DNA of 18,417 bases from Bacteroidota bacterium (GTDB taxonomy: Bacteria; Bacteroidota; Bacteroidia; Flavobacteriales; Schleiferiaceae): assembly GCA_005786915.1 (NCBI GenBank), contig SYCM01000096.1, positions 1 through 18,417 on the forward strand. Reading direction: 5' to 3'. The notes beneath the pieces were generated by a model. The model was not told where the DNA came from. It ran no database searches and was given only the letters and a program-made list of their open reading frames with translations. This document shows positions 8,401 through 13,518 of the stretch, one piece after another. Positions within the stretch are counted from its first letter, which is position 1; the number at the start of each line of letters is the position of its first letter. Made by a program: the position numbers and the translations under genes.

Positions 8401-8531
8401 TTGGGCACAGGGCTTCCGCCGTCTTGCTCGACCACGCTGCCCTGAACGGTCGTGGTTTGGGATTGGCCCCAGGCCGTTGGGCTCAACGCAAGCACCGCAG
8501 CGGCGGCAAGGGCAATGTATCGCTTCATCAT
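5418..8531 (-). CDS. susC: SusC/RagA-family TonB-dependent glycan transporter
   Basis: This 1037-residue receptor has a signal peptide (1-22, ending AWG|Q) and a carboxypeptidase-regulatory-like domain at about 28-100 (VQGSVVEQ, AVLMLSTSSSVLGTTDAQGKF). The segment TELDEIVVVGFGTQKK (102-117) carries the TonB-box region. The plug domain (about 118-230) ends in IETIEVLKDAASAAIYGARG and NGVIIVTTKSGKG, the SusC signature. A long beta-barrel follows, with late strands such as YYSGNNLLTLTKYRGFDPE and a terminal GFTTSLN. With SusD it imports oligosaccharides into the periplasm using TonB energy. It is the first gene of the PUL operon. Two adjacent ATG codons exist (8531 and 8528); the upstream one gives MMKR. 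The 259 bp upstream is AT-rich near the gene and carries inverted and direct repeats, while no clear TAnnTTTG element was seen there, consistent with regulated transcription. Glucan specificity is inferred. Confidence 0.96.
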   Translation of the reverse strand: MMKRYIALAAAAVLALSPTAWGQSQTTTVQGSVVEQDGGSPVPNAVLMLSTSSSVLGTTDAQGKFTVKVNEGASLRVRALGYTEVVVPARNGMRVQLRAEATELDEIVVVGFGTQKKSNVTGAIAQVKAKDLESMSLFRVEQALQGRTAGVQITQNSGQPGAGSVVRIRGTASINGSDPLYVVDGVVIGGGIDYLNPNDIETIEVLKDAASAAIYGARGANGVIIVTTKSGKGAGGQMNVSVSAYQGVQNPWRKVSTLNATEYATLQNEMAGAAGQAIPYADPRALGMGTDWQDAVFNRNAPVQSIDVSMAQSSKDASYFASVGRYRQEGIVAPGRSNFERISARLNTTNQVHRAIKVGMSTAFTHNTSQSVAENTEFGSPLGRALNMDPITPVYETNPLRLSQSPYTVGGVLRSNLVRDQGGIYAISPRVTSEVVNPVAALLTNTNVGWSDKIVHQSYAEAKLAEGLTARTSLGIDLAFYGGNGFVPSYYLNATNFLDTNLVTQSFNRAFSWMWDNTVSYTKDFGAHHIDAVAGHSAQAVNGSFMGGSKRDVPTDEFGFATISYARNAESERVYGGRWERYAIESYFGRMNYDYDDRFLATVILRADASSRFGPNFRWGYFPSISTGWNLHNEAWWNSDLITNFKIRAGYGMSGNDAAGSLEYAATISGGRNYSFGYNEFMQNGTSPSQIANPDLRWERVGQANFGADVRWGKYLYTNVDLYHRATYDMKTRPVLPDYIGNDAPTANVGRMLNMGMDFEAGYERSFSPTRSLRVAGNVSFLRNEVVYLGNDGGYLPGQRWGPQGLEITRIQEGLPIGYFFGYLTDGVFQNSAEVAAHANAEGDLLQPDAVAGDFRFVDVNEDGELNAEDRTYLGNPTPDFTFGATLNARWGGFDAVVFVQGVAGNQIYNATRRYDLPTANLNGSALDRWTGEGSTNDYARLTALDKNMNFARSSNFYVEDGSFVRIKTAQLGYTLPEGLATKLGLKRTRLYYSGNNLLTLTKYRGFDPEIGNGFGVDRGIYPQARMHSIGFTTSLN

Positions 8532-8546
8532 AGGGATAAATATCTT

Positions 8547-8563
8547 ATGGTATATTCTACCAT
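8547..8563. promoter_or_regulatory. 17-bp inverted repeat just upstream of susC
   Basis: ATGGTA and TACCAT arms flank a 5-bp spacer (TATTC), ending 15 bp before the susC start codon. Beyond the perfect 6-bp arms the next pair mismatches and the one after matches again. It could be an operator or a small hairpin in the susC leader. Only the symmetry is seen; function is inferred. Confidence 0.5.
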
Positions 8564-8590
8564 TAACCTTCGCAATATAGTACGCATTAC

Positions 8591-8617
8591 TAAATGTGGT
8601 TCATGCACCTTAAATGT
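8591..8617. promoter_or_regulatory. Direct repeat TAAATGT, 20 bp apart, upstream of susC
   Basis: TAAATGT occurs at 8591-8597 and again at 8611-8617, a start-to-start distance of exactly 20 bp, or about two helical turns. It lies 60-86 bp upstream of the susC start. This spacing suits side-by-side binding of a dimeric activator such as a hybrid two-component regulator. No such regulator is encoded nearby, so the role is inferred, and a chance repeat in AT-rich DNA is possible. Confidence 0.35.
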
Positions 8618-8659
8618 ATTAAGTAATTGTAAAAGAATTAGTTAAGTCTAAAAATTTGT

Positions 8660-8674
8660 GTGTAAAATTTACAC
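8660..8674. promoter_or_regulatory. 15-bp perfect palindrome between susC and purD
   Basis: GTGTAAAATTTACAC has perfect 7-bp arms around a single central base. It lies 128 bp upstream of the susC start and 116 bp upstream of the purD start. Its form is that of an operator for a dimeric repressor or activator. Which of the two divergent genes it serves cannot be read from the sequence. The symmetry is directly visible; the binding role is inference. Confidence 0.5.
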
Positions 8675-8754
8675 TTACTTGGGCGGTGGCGTGCAGATTT
8701 TTCGCTTGGCCAGCGCTTTTAGCGTGCTGCGGCTCGGGCGCCGCTCGGATTTCC

Positions 8755-8785
8755 TTGGGTATTGCACCGCAAGCACCGACCTTTG
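8755..8785 (+). promoter_or_regulatory. Possible Bacteroidota-type promoter of purD
   Basis: TTG at 8755-8757 and GACCTTTG at 8778-8785 are separated by 20 bp. The second matches the Bacteroidota -7 consensus TAnnTTTG at all but the first base. If used, transcription would begin at or a few bases from the purD ATG (8791), giving an almost leaderless mRNA. An alternative pair is TTG at 8627-8629 with AAAATTTG at 8651-8658, which would give a leader of about 130 nt. Both are weak calls. Confidence 0.25.
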
Positions 8786-8790
8786 CCGCT

Positions 8791-10080
8791 ATGAACGTAC
8801 TCATCTTCGGTTCGGGCGGCCGAGAGTCTGCTTTTGCGTGGAGCATTGCCCAAAGTTCGCTGCTTTCAAACCTGTTCATCGCGCCGGGCAACCCTGGGCT
8901 TTCGGTACTCGGAACCTGCGTGAACCTCGACTGGCGCGACCGCGACGCCGTGGTCCATTTCTGCGTGCGCGAAGACATCCACATTGTGGTCGTTGGCCCC
9001 GAGGAGCCGCTGGTGCACGGACTCGGTGATTTTTTTGCCGAGCACCCCAACCTACAGCACATTCACTTCATTGGCCCCAAGGCCGAGGCGGCCCAGCTCG
9101 AAGGCTCCAAGGACTTCGCCAAAGCCTTCATGATGCGCCACGGTATCCCGACTGCCGGCTACCGCAGCTTCAGCAAGGACGAGCTCGAGGCCGCAAAGAT
9201 GTACGTGCTCAGCCACGACGGGCCTTACGTGCTCAAGGCCGACGGACTCGCCGCCGGCAAAGGCGTGGTCATCCTCGATGACGTTGTCGAGGCCCTCAAA
9301 GAATTGGACGCCATGCTCGGAGCCGCCAAGTTTGGTGCGGCATCGAGCACCGTGGTCGTCGAAGAATTCCTCACGGGGCCCGAGTTTTCGGTATTTGTGC
9401 TCACCGACGGGGAGCGCTACGTGCTCCTGCCGCAGGCCACCGACTACAAGCGCGTGGGCGAAGGCCAAACGGGCCCAAATACGGGCGGAATGGGCGCCAT
9501 CAGCCCGGTTCCCTTTGTGACACCCGAGGTGCTCGGTCGCGTGCATTCCGAGATCATTCAGCCGACCCTCGACGGGCTTCGCGACGAGGAGATTCCGTAC
9601 TGCGGATTTATTTTCTTCGGACTCATGCTCACCGCCGACGGACCCAAGGTGATTGAGTACAACGTGCGCATGGGCGACCCCGAGACTGAGGCGGTGCTGC
9701 CGCGGATCCATGAAGATCTGCTCGCCCTAATGATTGACGCCGCCCGAGGTGAAGTGAACACCCGCCCGGTGGCCACGAAGTCCGAAACGGCCATCACAGT
9801 GGTGCTCACGGCGCCCGGTTACCCTGGAGACTACCCCAAGGGATTGCCCATCTCGGGGACCGACGCGCCCGCTGAGGGCAGCCTGCTGTTCCATTCGGGC
9901 ACCGCCGAACGCGACGGCCAGCTGGTCACTCAAGGCGGACGCGTACTCGCCGTCACGGGCCTCGGCCGCGACGTGCACGAAGCAAAAACGCGAGCCTATG
10001 CCCGCGTCGATCAGATTGAATTTGAGGGAAAGCAGGTGCGCCGCGACATCGGAACGATCTACGGCTGGCCGCTCCAGTAG
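8791..10080 (+). CDS. purD: Phosphoribosylamine-glycine ligase (GAR synthetase)
   Basis: The product (429 aa from ATG 8791) catalyses ATP-dependent ligation of glycine to 5-phosphoribosylamine, an early step of de novo purine synthesis, in the cytoplasm. The N-terminal domain begins MNVLIFGSGGRESAFAW, with VVVGPEEPLVHGLGDFF at about 66-82. The ATP-grasp domain has VLKADGLAAGKGV (147-159), VVVEEFLTGPEFSVF, and KRVGEGQTGPNTGGMGA (220-236). The family signature RMGDPETEAVLPR is at 293-305, and a C-terminal PurD domain follows to YGWPLQ. Length is normal. The frame is open for 45 codons upstream, but that extension has no place in GARS, and MNVLIFGSGG is the normal N-terminus, so 8791 is chosen. 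It diverges from susC across 259 bp and ends 3 bp from the convergent small membrane gene. Identification is very sure. Confidence 0.97.
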   Translation: MNVLIFGSGGRESAFAWSIAQSSLLSNLFIAPGNPGLSVLGTCVNLDWRDRDAVVHFCVREDIHIVVVGPEEPLVHGLGDFFAEHPNLQHIHFIGPKAEAAQLEGSKDFAKAFMMRHGIPTAGYRSFSKDELEAAKMYVLSHDGPYVLKADGLAAGKGVVILDDVVEALKELDAMLGAAKFGAASSTVVVEEFLTGPEFSVFVLTDGERYVLLPQATDYKRVGEGQTGPNTGGMGAISPVPFVTPEVLGRVHSEIIQPTLDGLRDEEIPYCGFIFFGLMLTADGPKVIEYNVRMGDPETEAVLPRIHEDLLALMIDAARGEVNTRPVATKSETAITVVLTAPGYPGDYPKGLPISGTDAPAEGSLLFHSGTAERDGQLVTQGGRVLAVTGLGRDVHEAKTRAYARVDQIEFEGKQVRRDIGTIYGWPLQ

Positions 10081-10083
10081 CCC

Positions 10084-10251
10084 TTAACCTTGCTGCTTCT
10101 CGTGCTTGCTCATTTCGCGGAGCCAAAACACGATTCCGCCCGCGATGATGGACCAAAGCACGACATTGGCCAGCGGACCAACGAAGGGCATCGCCTTAAA
10201 GGTCCACGCAAACAAATCACCTAATCCTTCAAAAACGGAGCGCAGCGGCAT
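10084..10251 (-). CDS. Small single-span membrane protein (DUF6341-like)
   Basis: From the ATG at 10251 this is a 55-residue protein starting MPLRSVFEGLGDLFAWTF and containing one hydrophobic span (about residues 28-46, LANVVLWSIIAGGIVFWL), then a charged tail (REMSKHEKQQG). A short amphipathic N-terminus with F..L..LF and one TM helix, set between purD and a DUF6427-like gene, matches the small conserved DUF6341 family of Flavobacteriia. The open frame continues upstream to 10326, but that part would overlap the divergent gene and looks non-coding. A perfect TACCTTTG promoter element lies 23 bp upstream of 10251, supporting the short form. Function is unknown. The family call rests on recall of gene order and size rather than a search. 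Confidence 0.65.
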   Translation of the reverse strand: MPLRSVFEGLGDLFAWTFKAMPFVGPLANVVLWSIIAGGIVFWLREMSKHEKQQG

Positions 10252-10273
10252 AGCAATGTACTTTTGAGATGCC

Positions 10274-10281
10274 CAAAGGTA
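10274..10281 (-). promoter_or_regulatory. Bacteroidota -7 promoter element (TACCTTTG) for the small membrane gene
   Basis: Read on the minus strand, TACCTTTG is an exact match to TAnnTTTG. It ends 22 bases before the ATG at 10251, so the transcript leader would be roughly 15 nt. No TTG was found at the usual distance upstream, so only the -7 half supports it. Confidence 0.45.
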
Positions 10282-10296
10282 ACCCAACGCGACCAA

Positions 10297-11193
10297 ATGC
10301 CCACACTCCTCTTTAGAAACGCACACCCGGGGGTCGCAGTGGTTTTAGTCGCGGTGGTTGCGCTTGCCACCGTGGGCTTGAACACGCTTTTGCTTCAGCC
10401 CATTCCGGTCACGTTGGCCCTGGCCACCGGAGTGGCAGCTTGGTTTTTCAACTTTATTTTGGTGTACCGCAGCCGCTACATTAAGATGAACTACCTGTAC
10501 GGCTGGTTGTGGTTCGTGGCCGTCTTTGCCCTGAGCAGCGGGCGCCAGGGCATCCAGTGGCACACCTTGGGCGGATCACTGGCCGCGGCAACCTGGATGG
10601 CCTTGGCGTACGAAATGTCGTTTGACGAGCGAAGCGCCCTGACGCGGCGCATCAACCTCGGCTTCGTGACGGGCCTTTTGCTGCTTTGGAACGTGCGGTT
10701 TTCCTACTTCATTTTCGTGAGCCTTTGGGCCATCGGATGGGGTACCAACCGTTCGGGGCGCGGATTTCTTCAGCTCCTCATGGGCTGGCTCGTGCCTGCG
10801 GCGGCCATTGCGACCTACCATTGGACGTTGGGCGGACCGTCTGCGTTTTACGCCTGGATTGCCCCGCTGCAGCCCCGCCTCGAGGCGTTCGTTCCGAGTC
10901 CGGGCGAGGCGGTTTTGCTGTTTTGGTTATTGATGGCCGTCCCTCAAACGCTACGAGCAGCGGTTTCGGCCAAGCGCAGCAAGCGCCAAGGACTGTACCT
11001 CTCTTGGTCGGGAATTTTGGTCGCGGTCGTATGGCGCATCGCGCACCCCGACGCGTCGACGAGTGGACTCCTAGCTGTCTTTGCCACACCCCAGCTTTTG
11101 AATTTACAAGATTACCTTCCGAAGTACTGGATGCGAGTGCTCCTCGGGCCGAGCCTGCTGGCTGGCGGCCTACTAAGCGTCTTCGCGGGGTAA
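10297..11193 (+). CDS. Polytopic inner-membrane protein (DUF6427-like)
   Basis: This 298-residue protein is strongly hydrophobic, with about ten candidate membrane segments: near 12-33, 36-55, 68-82, 90-106, 121-143, 156-174, 204-218, 236-248, 255-267 and 279-297. Between them are short loops rich in Arg/Lys (VYRSRYIK, FDERSALTRR, VSAKRSKRQG). The opening MPTLLFRNAHPGVAV and its place next to purD and the small membrane gene fit the DUF6427 family of Flavobacteriia, whose role is unknown; Wzy-like topology can be noted but not a function. The ATG at 10297 is preferred over a TTG at 10264, because the family begins close to LLFRN and the longer form would run into the divergent promoter. Its last 21 bases overlap the 3' end of the convergent thioesterase gene. 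Confidence 0.7.
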   Translation: MPTLLFRNAHPGVAVVLVAVVALATVGLNTLLLQPIPVTLALATGVAAWFFNFILVYRSRYIKMNYLYGWLWFVAVFALSSGRQGIQWHTLGGSLAAATWMALAYEMSFDERSALTRRINLGFVTGLLLLWNVRFSYFIFVSLWAIGWGTNRSGRGFLQLLMGWLVPAAAIATYHWTLGGPSAFYAWIAPLQPRLEAFVPSPGEAVLLFWLLMAVPQTLRAAVSAKRSKRQGLYLSWSGILVAVVWRIAHPDASTSGLLAVFATPQLLNLQDYLPKYWMRVLLGPSLLAGGLLSVFAG

Positions 11194-11700
11194 AAAAAGC
11201 GCCCTTAACTCGTGGGCGTCCGCGGGCTTCATTTTACCCGCGAGAATGAGGGCAAGTTGGCGACGGCGAAGGGCGCCGTCGTAGCGACGCTGTTCCTCTT
11301 CGGTCTCGGGCTCTACCGATGGAATCGGAATCGGACGCCCGAGGTCGTCAACCGCCACAAAAGTGTATATGGCCTCGTTGCACTTCGTTTGTTTTCCGGA
11401 ACCCCGTTGATCCTCCATGTACACGTCAACCCAAACCTCCATGGACGTGCTAAAAGCGCGCGAGACTTTGGACTCTAGGGTTACGATGGCGCCCTGGGGA
11501 ATGGCCTCGTTAAACGAAACGTTGTTCACCGAGGCAGTTACTACGGTCCGGCGGCAGTGCCGATGTGCCGCAATGGCCGCGCAGCGGTCCATCCAGCTCA
11601 GGAGCTGTCCTCCGAAAAGATTGTTGAGGTTGTTGGTGTCGTTCGGCAGAACGATCTCCGTCATCACGGTCAGTGACGCCGAGGGATTTTTAGCTTTCAT
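11173..11700 (-). CDS. Acyl-CoA thioesterase, hot-dog fold (YciA/ACOT type)
   Basis: The 175-residue protein hydrolyses acyl-CoA to fatty acid and CoA. It is a single hot-dog domain: MTEIVLPNDTNNLNNLFGG (13-31) leads into QLLSWMDRCAAIAAHRH, with the conserved N..N..FGG and WMD (D38) that form the active site in this family. VTASVNNVSFNEAI and GAIVTLESKVSRAFSTSMEVWVDVY (two halves of the sheet) follow, then TFVAVDD.GRPIPIP. The charged C-terminal tail (EEEQRRYDGALRRRQ) is usual for ACOT-type proteins. The ATG at 11700 overlaps the stop codon of the HU/SPOR gene as ATGA, so it is preferred over the in-frame ATG at 11715. The pair forms a two-gene operon. The natural acyl chain length cannot be told. 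The end overlaps the convergent membrane-protein gene by 21 bases. Confidence 0.9.
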   Translation of the reverse strand: MKAKNPSASLTVMTEIVLPNDTNNLNNLFGGQLLSWMDRCAAIAAHRHCRRTVVTASVNNVSFNEAIPQGAIVTLESKVSRAFSTSMEVWVDVYMEDQRGSGKQTKCNEAIYTFVAVDDLGRPIPIPSVEPETEEEQRRYDGALRRRQLALILAGKMKPADAHELRALFLPREDA

Positions 11701-12770
11701 TCGTGGTATATCCAAATAGCCGGGAAGTCAGACTTCAATTCGGCTTTGGCTTGTCGCGCCGAATTCGCGTCGGCAAAGGTACGAAGGGCTACTTTTTTCA
11801 GTCCCACCTTAGATTGGAGCACTTGGGCGGGATACCCGGCTTGGCGCAAATTGGCTACGAGGCGTTCGGCATTGCCGCGCTCTTCAAAAGCGCCCACGAC
11901 GAGTGCGTAGGCGCCCTCTTCGGCGTCCTCAGAAGCTACAGGCGCTTTGGGGTCGCTTGAGGGGGCAGTTTGGGTGGACGATGCGGGAGATGGACTCGAT
12001 TCTTCGCGAGCCTCAGATGGTGCCGCAGGCGCGATGGCAGAGGAAACGTTTTCGCTCAAAGCGGGGGCGGGTGCCGCCATCAGGTCGCGCAGGTAGTCTT
12101 GAGCGTCGTTCCACCAAGCCTCGCTGGCTAAACCGATGGACTTCAGGTGCTCGCGTTGCGCGTTCCACCAGCCGTGCAGCTCGGTGCGGACCGAAGCCGA
12201 CTGCACCATGCCGCGCACGTCGTCTTTGGTTCCACCGATGGCGGCCAGTCCGAGGGCGCCGGCCACCACAGCCGCGGCTTGCCAGGATCGAACCCGGGGG
12301 GCGGGGCGTTCTACCCGTTCAGGAGTAAATGCTTTGGCCGGCGCCAAAAGGTCCATGCGGAACATGGGAAGCCCGAAGGAATCCGACAGGAAGTTGGCTT
12401 CGAGGCTCGCCTTAAAGATCCAACTCGAATCGGCCCGGCGCACTGAGCCCACGCCCTGAATGTTGAGGCGGTCGCCGCGCTCCAAAATGCGCTGCCATTC
12501 TGAGACCTGTGCGGCAATGCCCGCGAGGGCTTCGGCCGCCGAAAGTCCTTCAATTTTTGCGAGGTGGTTGAGCACCACCTGGGGGTCGCCTGAGGCGTCG
12601 GGCGAAAACGACACGCGGCGTGCCGGGGGTAAAATCAGTCCGGCGGGCAGCTGAATTTCGGCTCCGTAGCGGCGCACGCTAAAGGTGCCTAAATGGGGCA
12701 CCACCACGCTATCTTCCTGAAAGAGAAGGAATGCGAGGTGCAGGTCTAAAGCGTAGTGAAGCGAGGCCAT
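11697..12770 (-). CDS. HU-CCDC81 and SPOR domain membrane protein
   Basis: This 357-residue protein has an N-terminal HU-CCDC81 module (about 1-145), with VVVPHLGTFSVRRYGAEI (22-39), RRVSFSPDA, and a second half with LERGDRLNIQGVGSVRR (97-112). A hydrophobic span at about 163-180 (WQAAAVVAGALGLAAIGG) is followed by a Trp-containing helical stretch, and a Ser/Pro/Ala/Glu-rich linker (about 232-285). A C-terminal SPOR domain (286-357: YALVVGAFEERGNAERL, VALRTFADANSARQA) would bind denuded septal peptidoglycan. The expected topology places the HU-like part in the cytoplasm and SPOR in the periplasm, suggesting a link between a cytoplasmic partner and the division site. This layout is common and lineage-specific in Bacteroidota. 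Its stop overlaps the thioesterase start (ATGA). Upstream lies a gap with DnaA-box-like sequences. DNA binding by the HU-like domain is not shown. Confidence 0.9.
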   Translation of the reverse strand: MASLHYALDLHLAFLLFQEDSVVVPHLGTFSVRRYGAEIQLPAGLILPPARRVSFSPDASGDPQVVLNHLAKIEGLSAAEALAGIAAQVSEWQRILERGDRLNIQGVGSVRRADSSWIFKASLEANFLSDSFGLPMFRMDLLAPAKAFTPERVERPAPRVRSWQAAAVVAGALGLAAIGGTKDDVRGMVQSASVRTELHGWWNAQREHLKSIGLASEAWWNDAQDYLRDLMAAPAPALSENVSSAIAPAAPSEAREESSPSPASSTQTAPSSDPKAPVASEDAEEGAYALVVGAFEERGNAERLVANLRQAGYPAQVLQSKVGLKKVALRTFADANSARQAKAELKSDFPAIWIYHE

Positions 12771-12888
12771 AATTCACGAATTTAACCACCATCACCGCAC
12801 AAGCATCAACTTATCAACGAGAGTTATGAACAGGTTATCCCCAAAACCGGCAACGAGCAGCCAGCAACTAGCAACCAGAAGCTAGTAA
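12771..12888. other. 118-bp intergenic region between the HU/SPOR gene and msrA
   Basis: This gap holds no gene. It contains the three DnaA-box-like nonamers and the heptamer repeat. Near the HU/SPOR start, TAAATTCG on the minus strand (12784 to 12777) matches the -7 consensus TAnnTTTG except at one base and would give a nearly leaderless transcript from the ATG at 12770. No clear terminator for msrA was found, though the ACTAGC/GCTAGT hairpin could act as a weak one. Confidence 0.5.
12811..12843 (+). promoter_or_regulatory. Cluster of three DnaA-box-like nonamers
   Basis: TTATCAACG (12811-12819), TTATGAACA (12824-12832) and TTATCCCCA (12835-12843) lie in the same orientation, with start distances of 13 and 11 bp. 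Against the DnaA box TTATnCACA, the second and third each have one mismatch and the first has two. They lie upstream of the HU/SPOR gene. This is only a sequence resemblance; DnaA binding, a regulatory role or an origin is not established. Confidence 0.35.
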
Positions 12889-12890
12889 CT
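12849..12890 (+). repeat. Degenerate heptanucleotide tandem repeat (AGCAACY), six units
   Basis: Six 7-bp units run in phase from 12849, with consensus AGCAACC or AGCAACT; each unit differs from it by no more than two bases. Inside it, ACTAGC (12867-12872) and GCTAGT (12881-12886) form a 6-bp inverted repeat around an 8-nt loop. The repeat abuts and touches the msrA stop codon (12889-12891). Similar AACTAGCAACC-like runs occur between genes in other Bacteroidota, but their role is unknown. Confidence 0.7.
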
Positions 12891-13488
12891 AAAAGAGTTT
12901 CCGGTACCCGTGGCAGTAGGGGGTTCCGCCCTTGAGGTCGTAGTAGTCTTGGTGGTAGCCCTCGGCGGAGTAAAAGGGCGCCGCCGGCAGGAGCTCGGTA
13001 GCCACGTCGTAGCCCTTGGCGCGCAGCAGGGCAATGAGCTCGGCTGCTTGTTTGCGCTGGGTTTCGTTTTGGTAAAACACCGCGCTGCGGTACTGCGGAC
13101 CAAGGTCGGGTCCTTGGCCGTTGCGCTGGGTCGGGTCGTGGGTTTCAAAAAACGTGCGGAGCACGGCATCGGCCGTGGTGCGCGCAGGGTCAAACTCGAC
13201 CAAGCAGGCTTCGTAGTGCCCCGTTTTTTTTGTGCACACTTGCTCGTAGCTCGGGTTTTCTACGTGTCCGCCCGTGTAGCCCACGGTGGTGGCGACCACG
13301 CCGTCGATGCGCTTGAGAAAGTACTCGGTGCCCCAAAAGCAGCCCGAGGCGAGGATCAGGGTTTCGTTACCGGGTTGAGCAGGGGCAGCGGGCAGAAGCG
13401 ACACGGGCGAGGAAGATTTAGAGGGTTGGGCGCAGGCCGAAACGGCGCTAAGGGCACCGAGAAGGCAAAGATGAAGAACACGACGCAT
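12889..13488 (-). CDS. msrA: Peptide methionine-S-sulfoxide reductase, lipoprotein form
   Basis: The 199-residue product reduces methionine-S-sulfoxide in proteins. It carries the catalytic motif SGCFWGTEYFL with C50 as nucleophile, then GVVATTVGYTGGHVENPSYEQVC, HYEACLVEFDP, FFETHDPTQRNGQGPDLGPQYRS and a late AEGYHQDYY. C192 (TPYCHGY) is a likely resolving cysteine. All are standard for MsrA. The N-terminus is a lipoprotein signal: hydrophobic residues 5-15, then VSAC with C19 and a Ser/Pro/Ala-rich spacer to about residue 42. The enzyme should therefore act in the periplasm or on the outer membrane, repairing exported proteins. It lies 30 bp after the TonB-dependent receptor gene on the same strand and could share its transcript. 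The stop codon lies at the edge of the heptamer repeat. Identification is very sure; localisation is a motif-based prediction. Confidence 0.95.
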   Translation of the reverse strand: MRRVLHLCLLGALSAVSACAQPSKSSSPVSLLPAAPAQPGNETLILASGCFWGTEYFLKRIDGVVATTVGYTGGHVENPSYEQVCTKKTGHYEACLVEFDPARTTADAVLRTFFETHDPTQRNGQGPDLGPQYRSAVFYQNETQRKQAAELIALLRAKGYDVATELLPAAPFYSAEGYHQDYYDLKGGTPYCHGYRKLF

Positions 13489-13518
13489 ACCGAAGTAACG
13501 CAGCTCGAGCCAAAGGGT

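Noticed and set aside
8656..8790. N-terminal extension of purD with a hydrophobic, LACC-containing start, as if a lipoprotein
   Set aside because: PurD is cytoplasmic and starts at MNVLIFGSGG in the family; the extension also crosses the 15-bp palindrome. It is more likely non-coding.
10252..10326. 25-residue upstream extension of the small membrane protein
   Set aside because: It would overlap the divergent gene start and the TACCTTTG promoter element, and it does not resemble a membrane-protein N-terminus.
12811..12843. Calling the DnaA-box-like cluster an origin of replication
   Set aside because: Only three imperfect boxes, with no dnaA gene in the window and no means here to measure genome GC skew; kept as a candidate site only.
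12849..12890. Heptamer repeat as a CRISPR array
   Set aside because: Units are 7 bp and contiguous, with no spacers and no cas genes.
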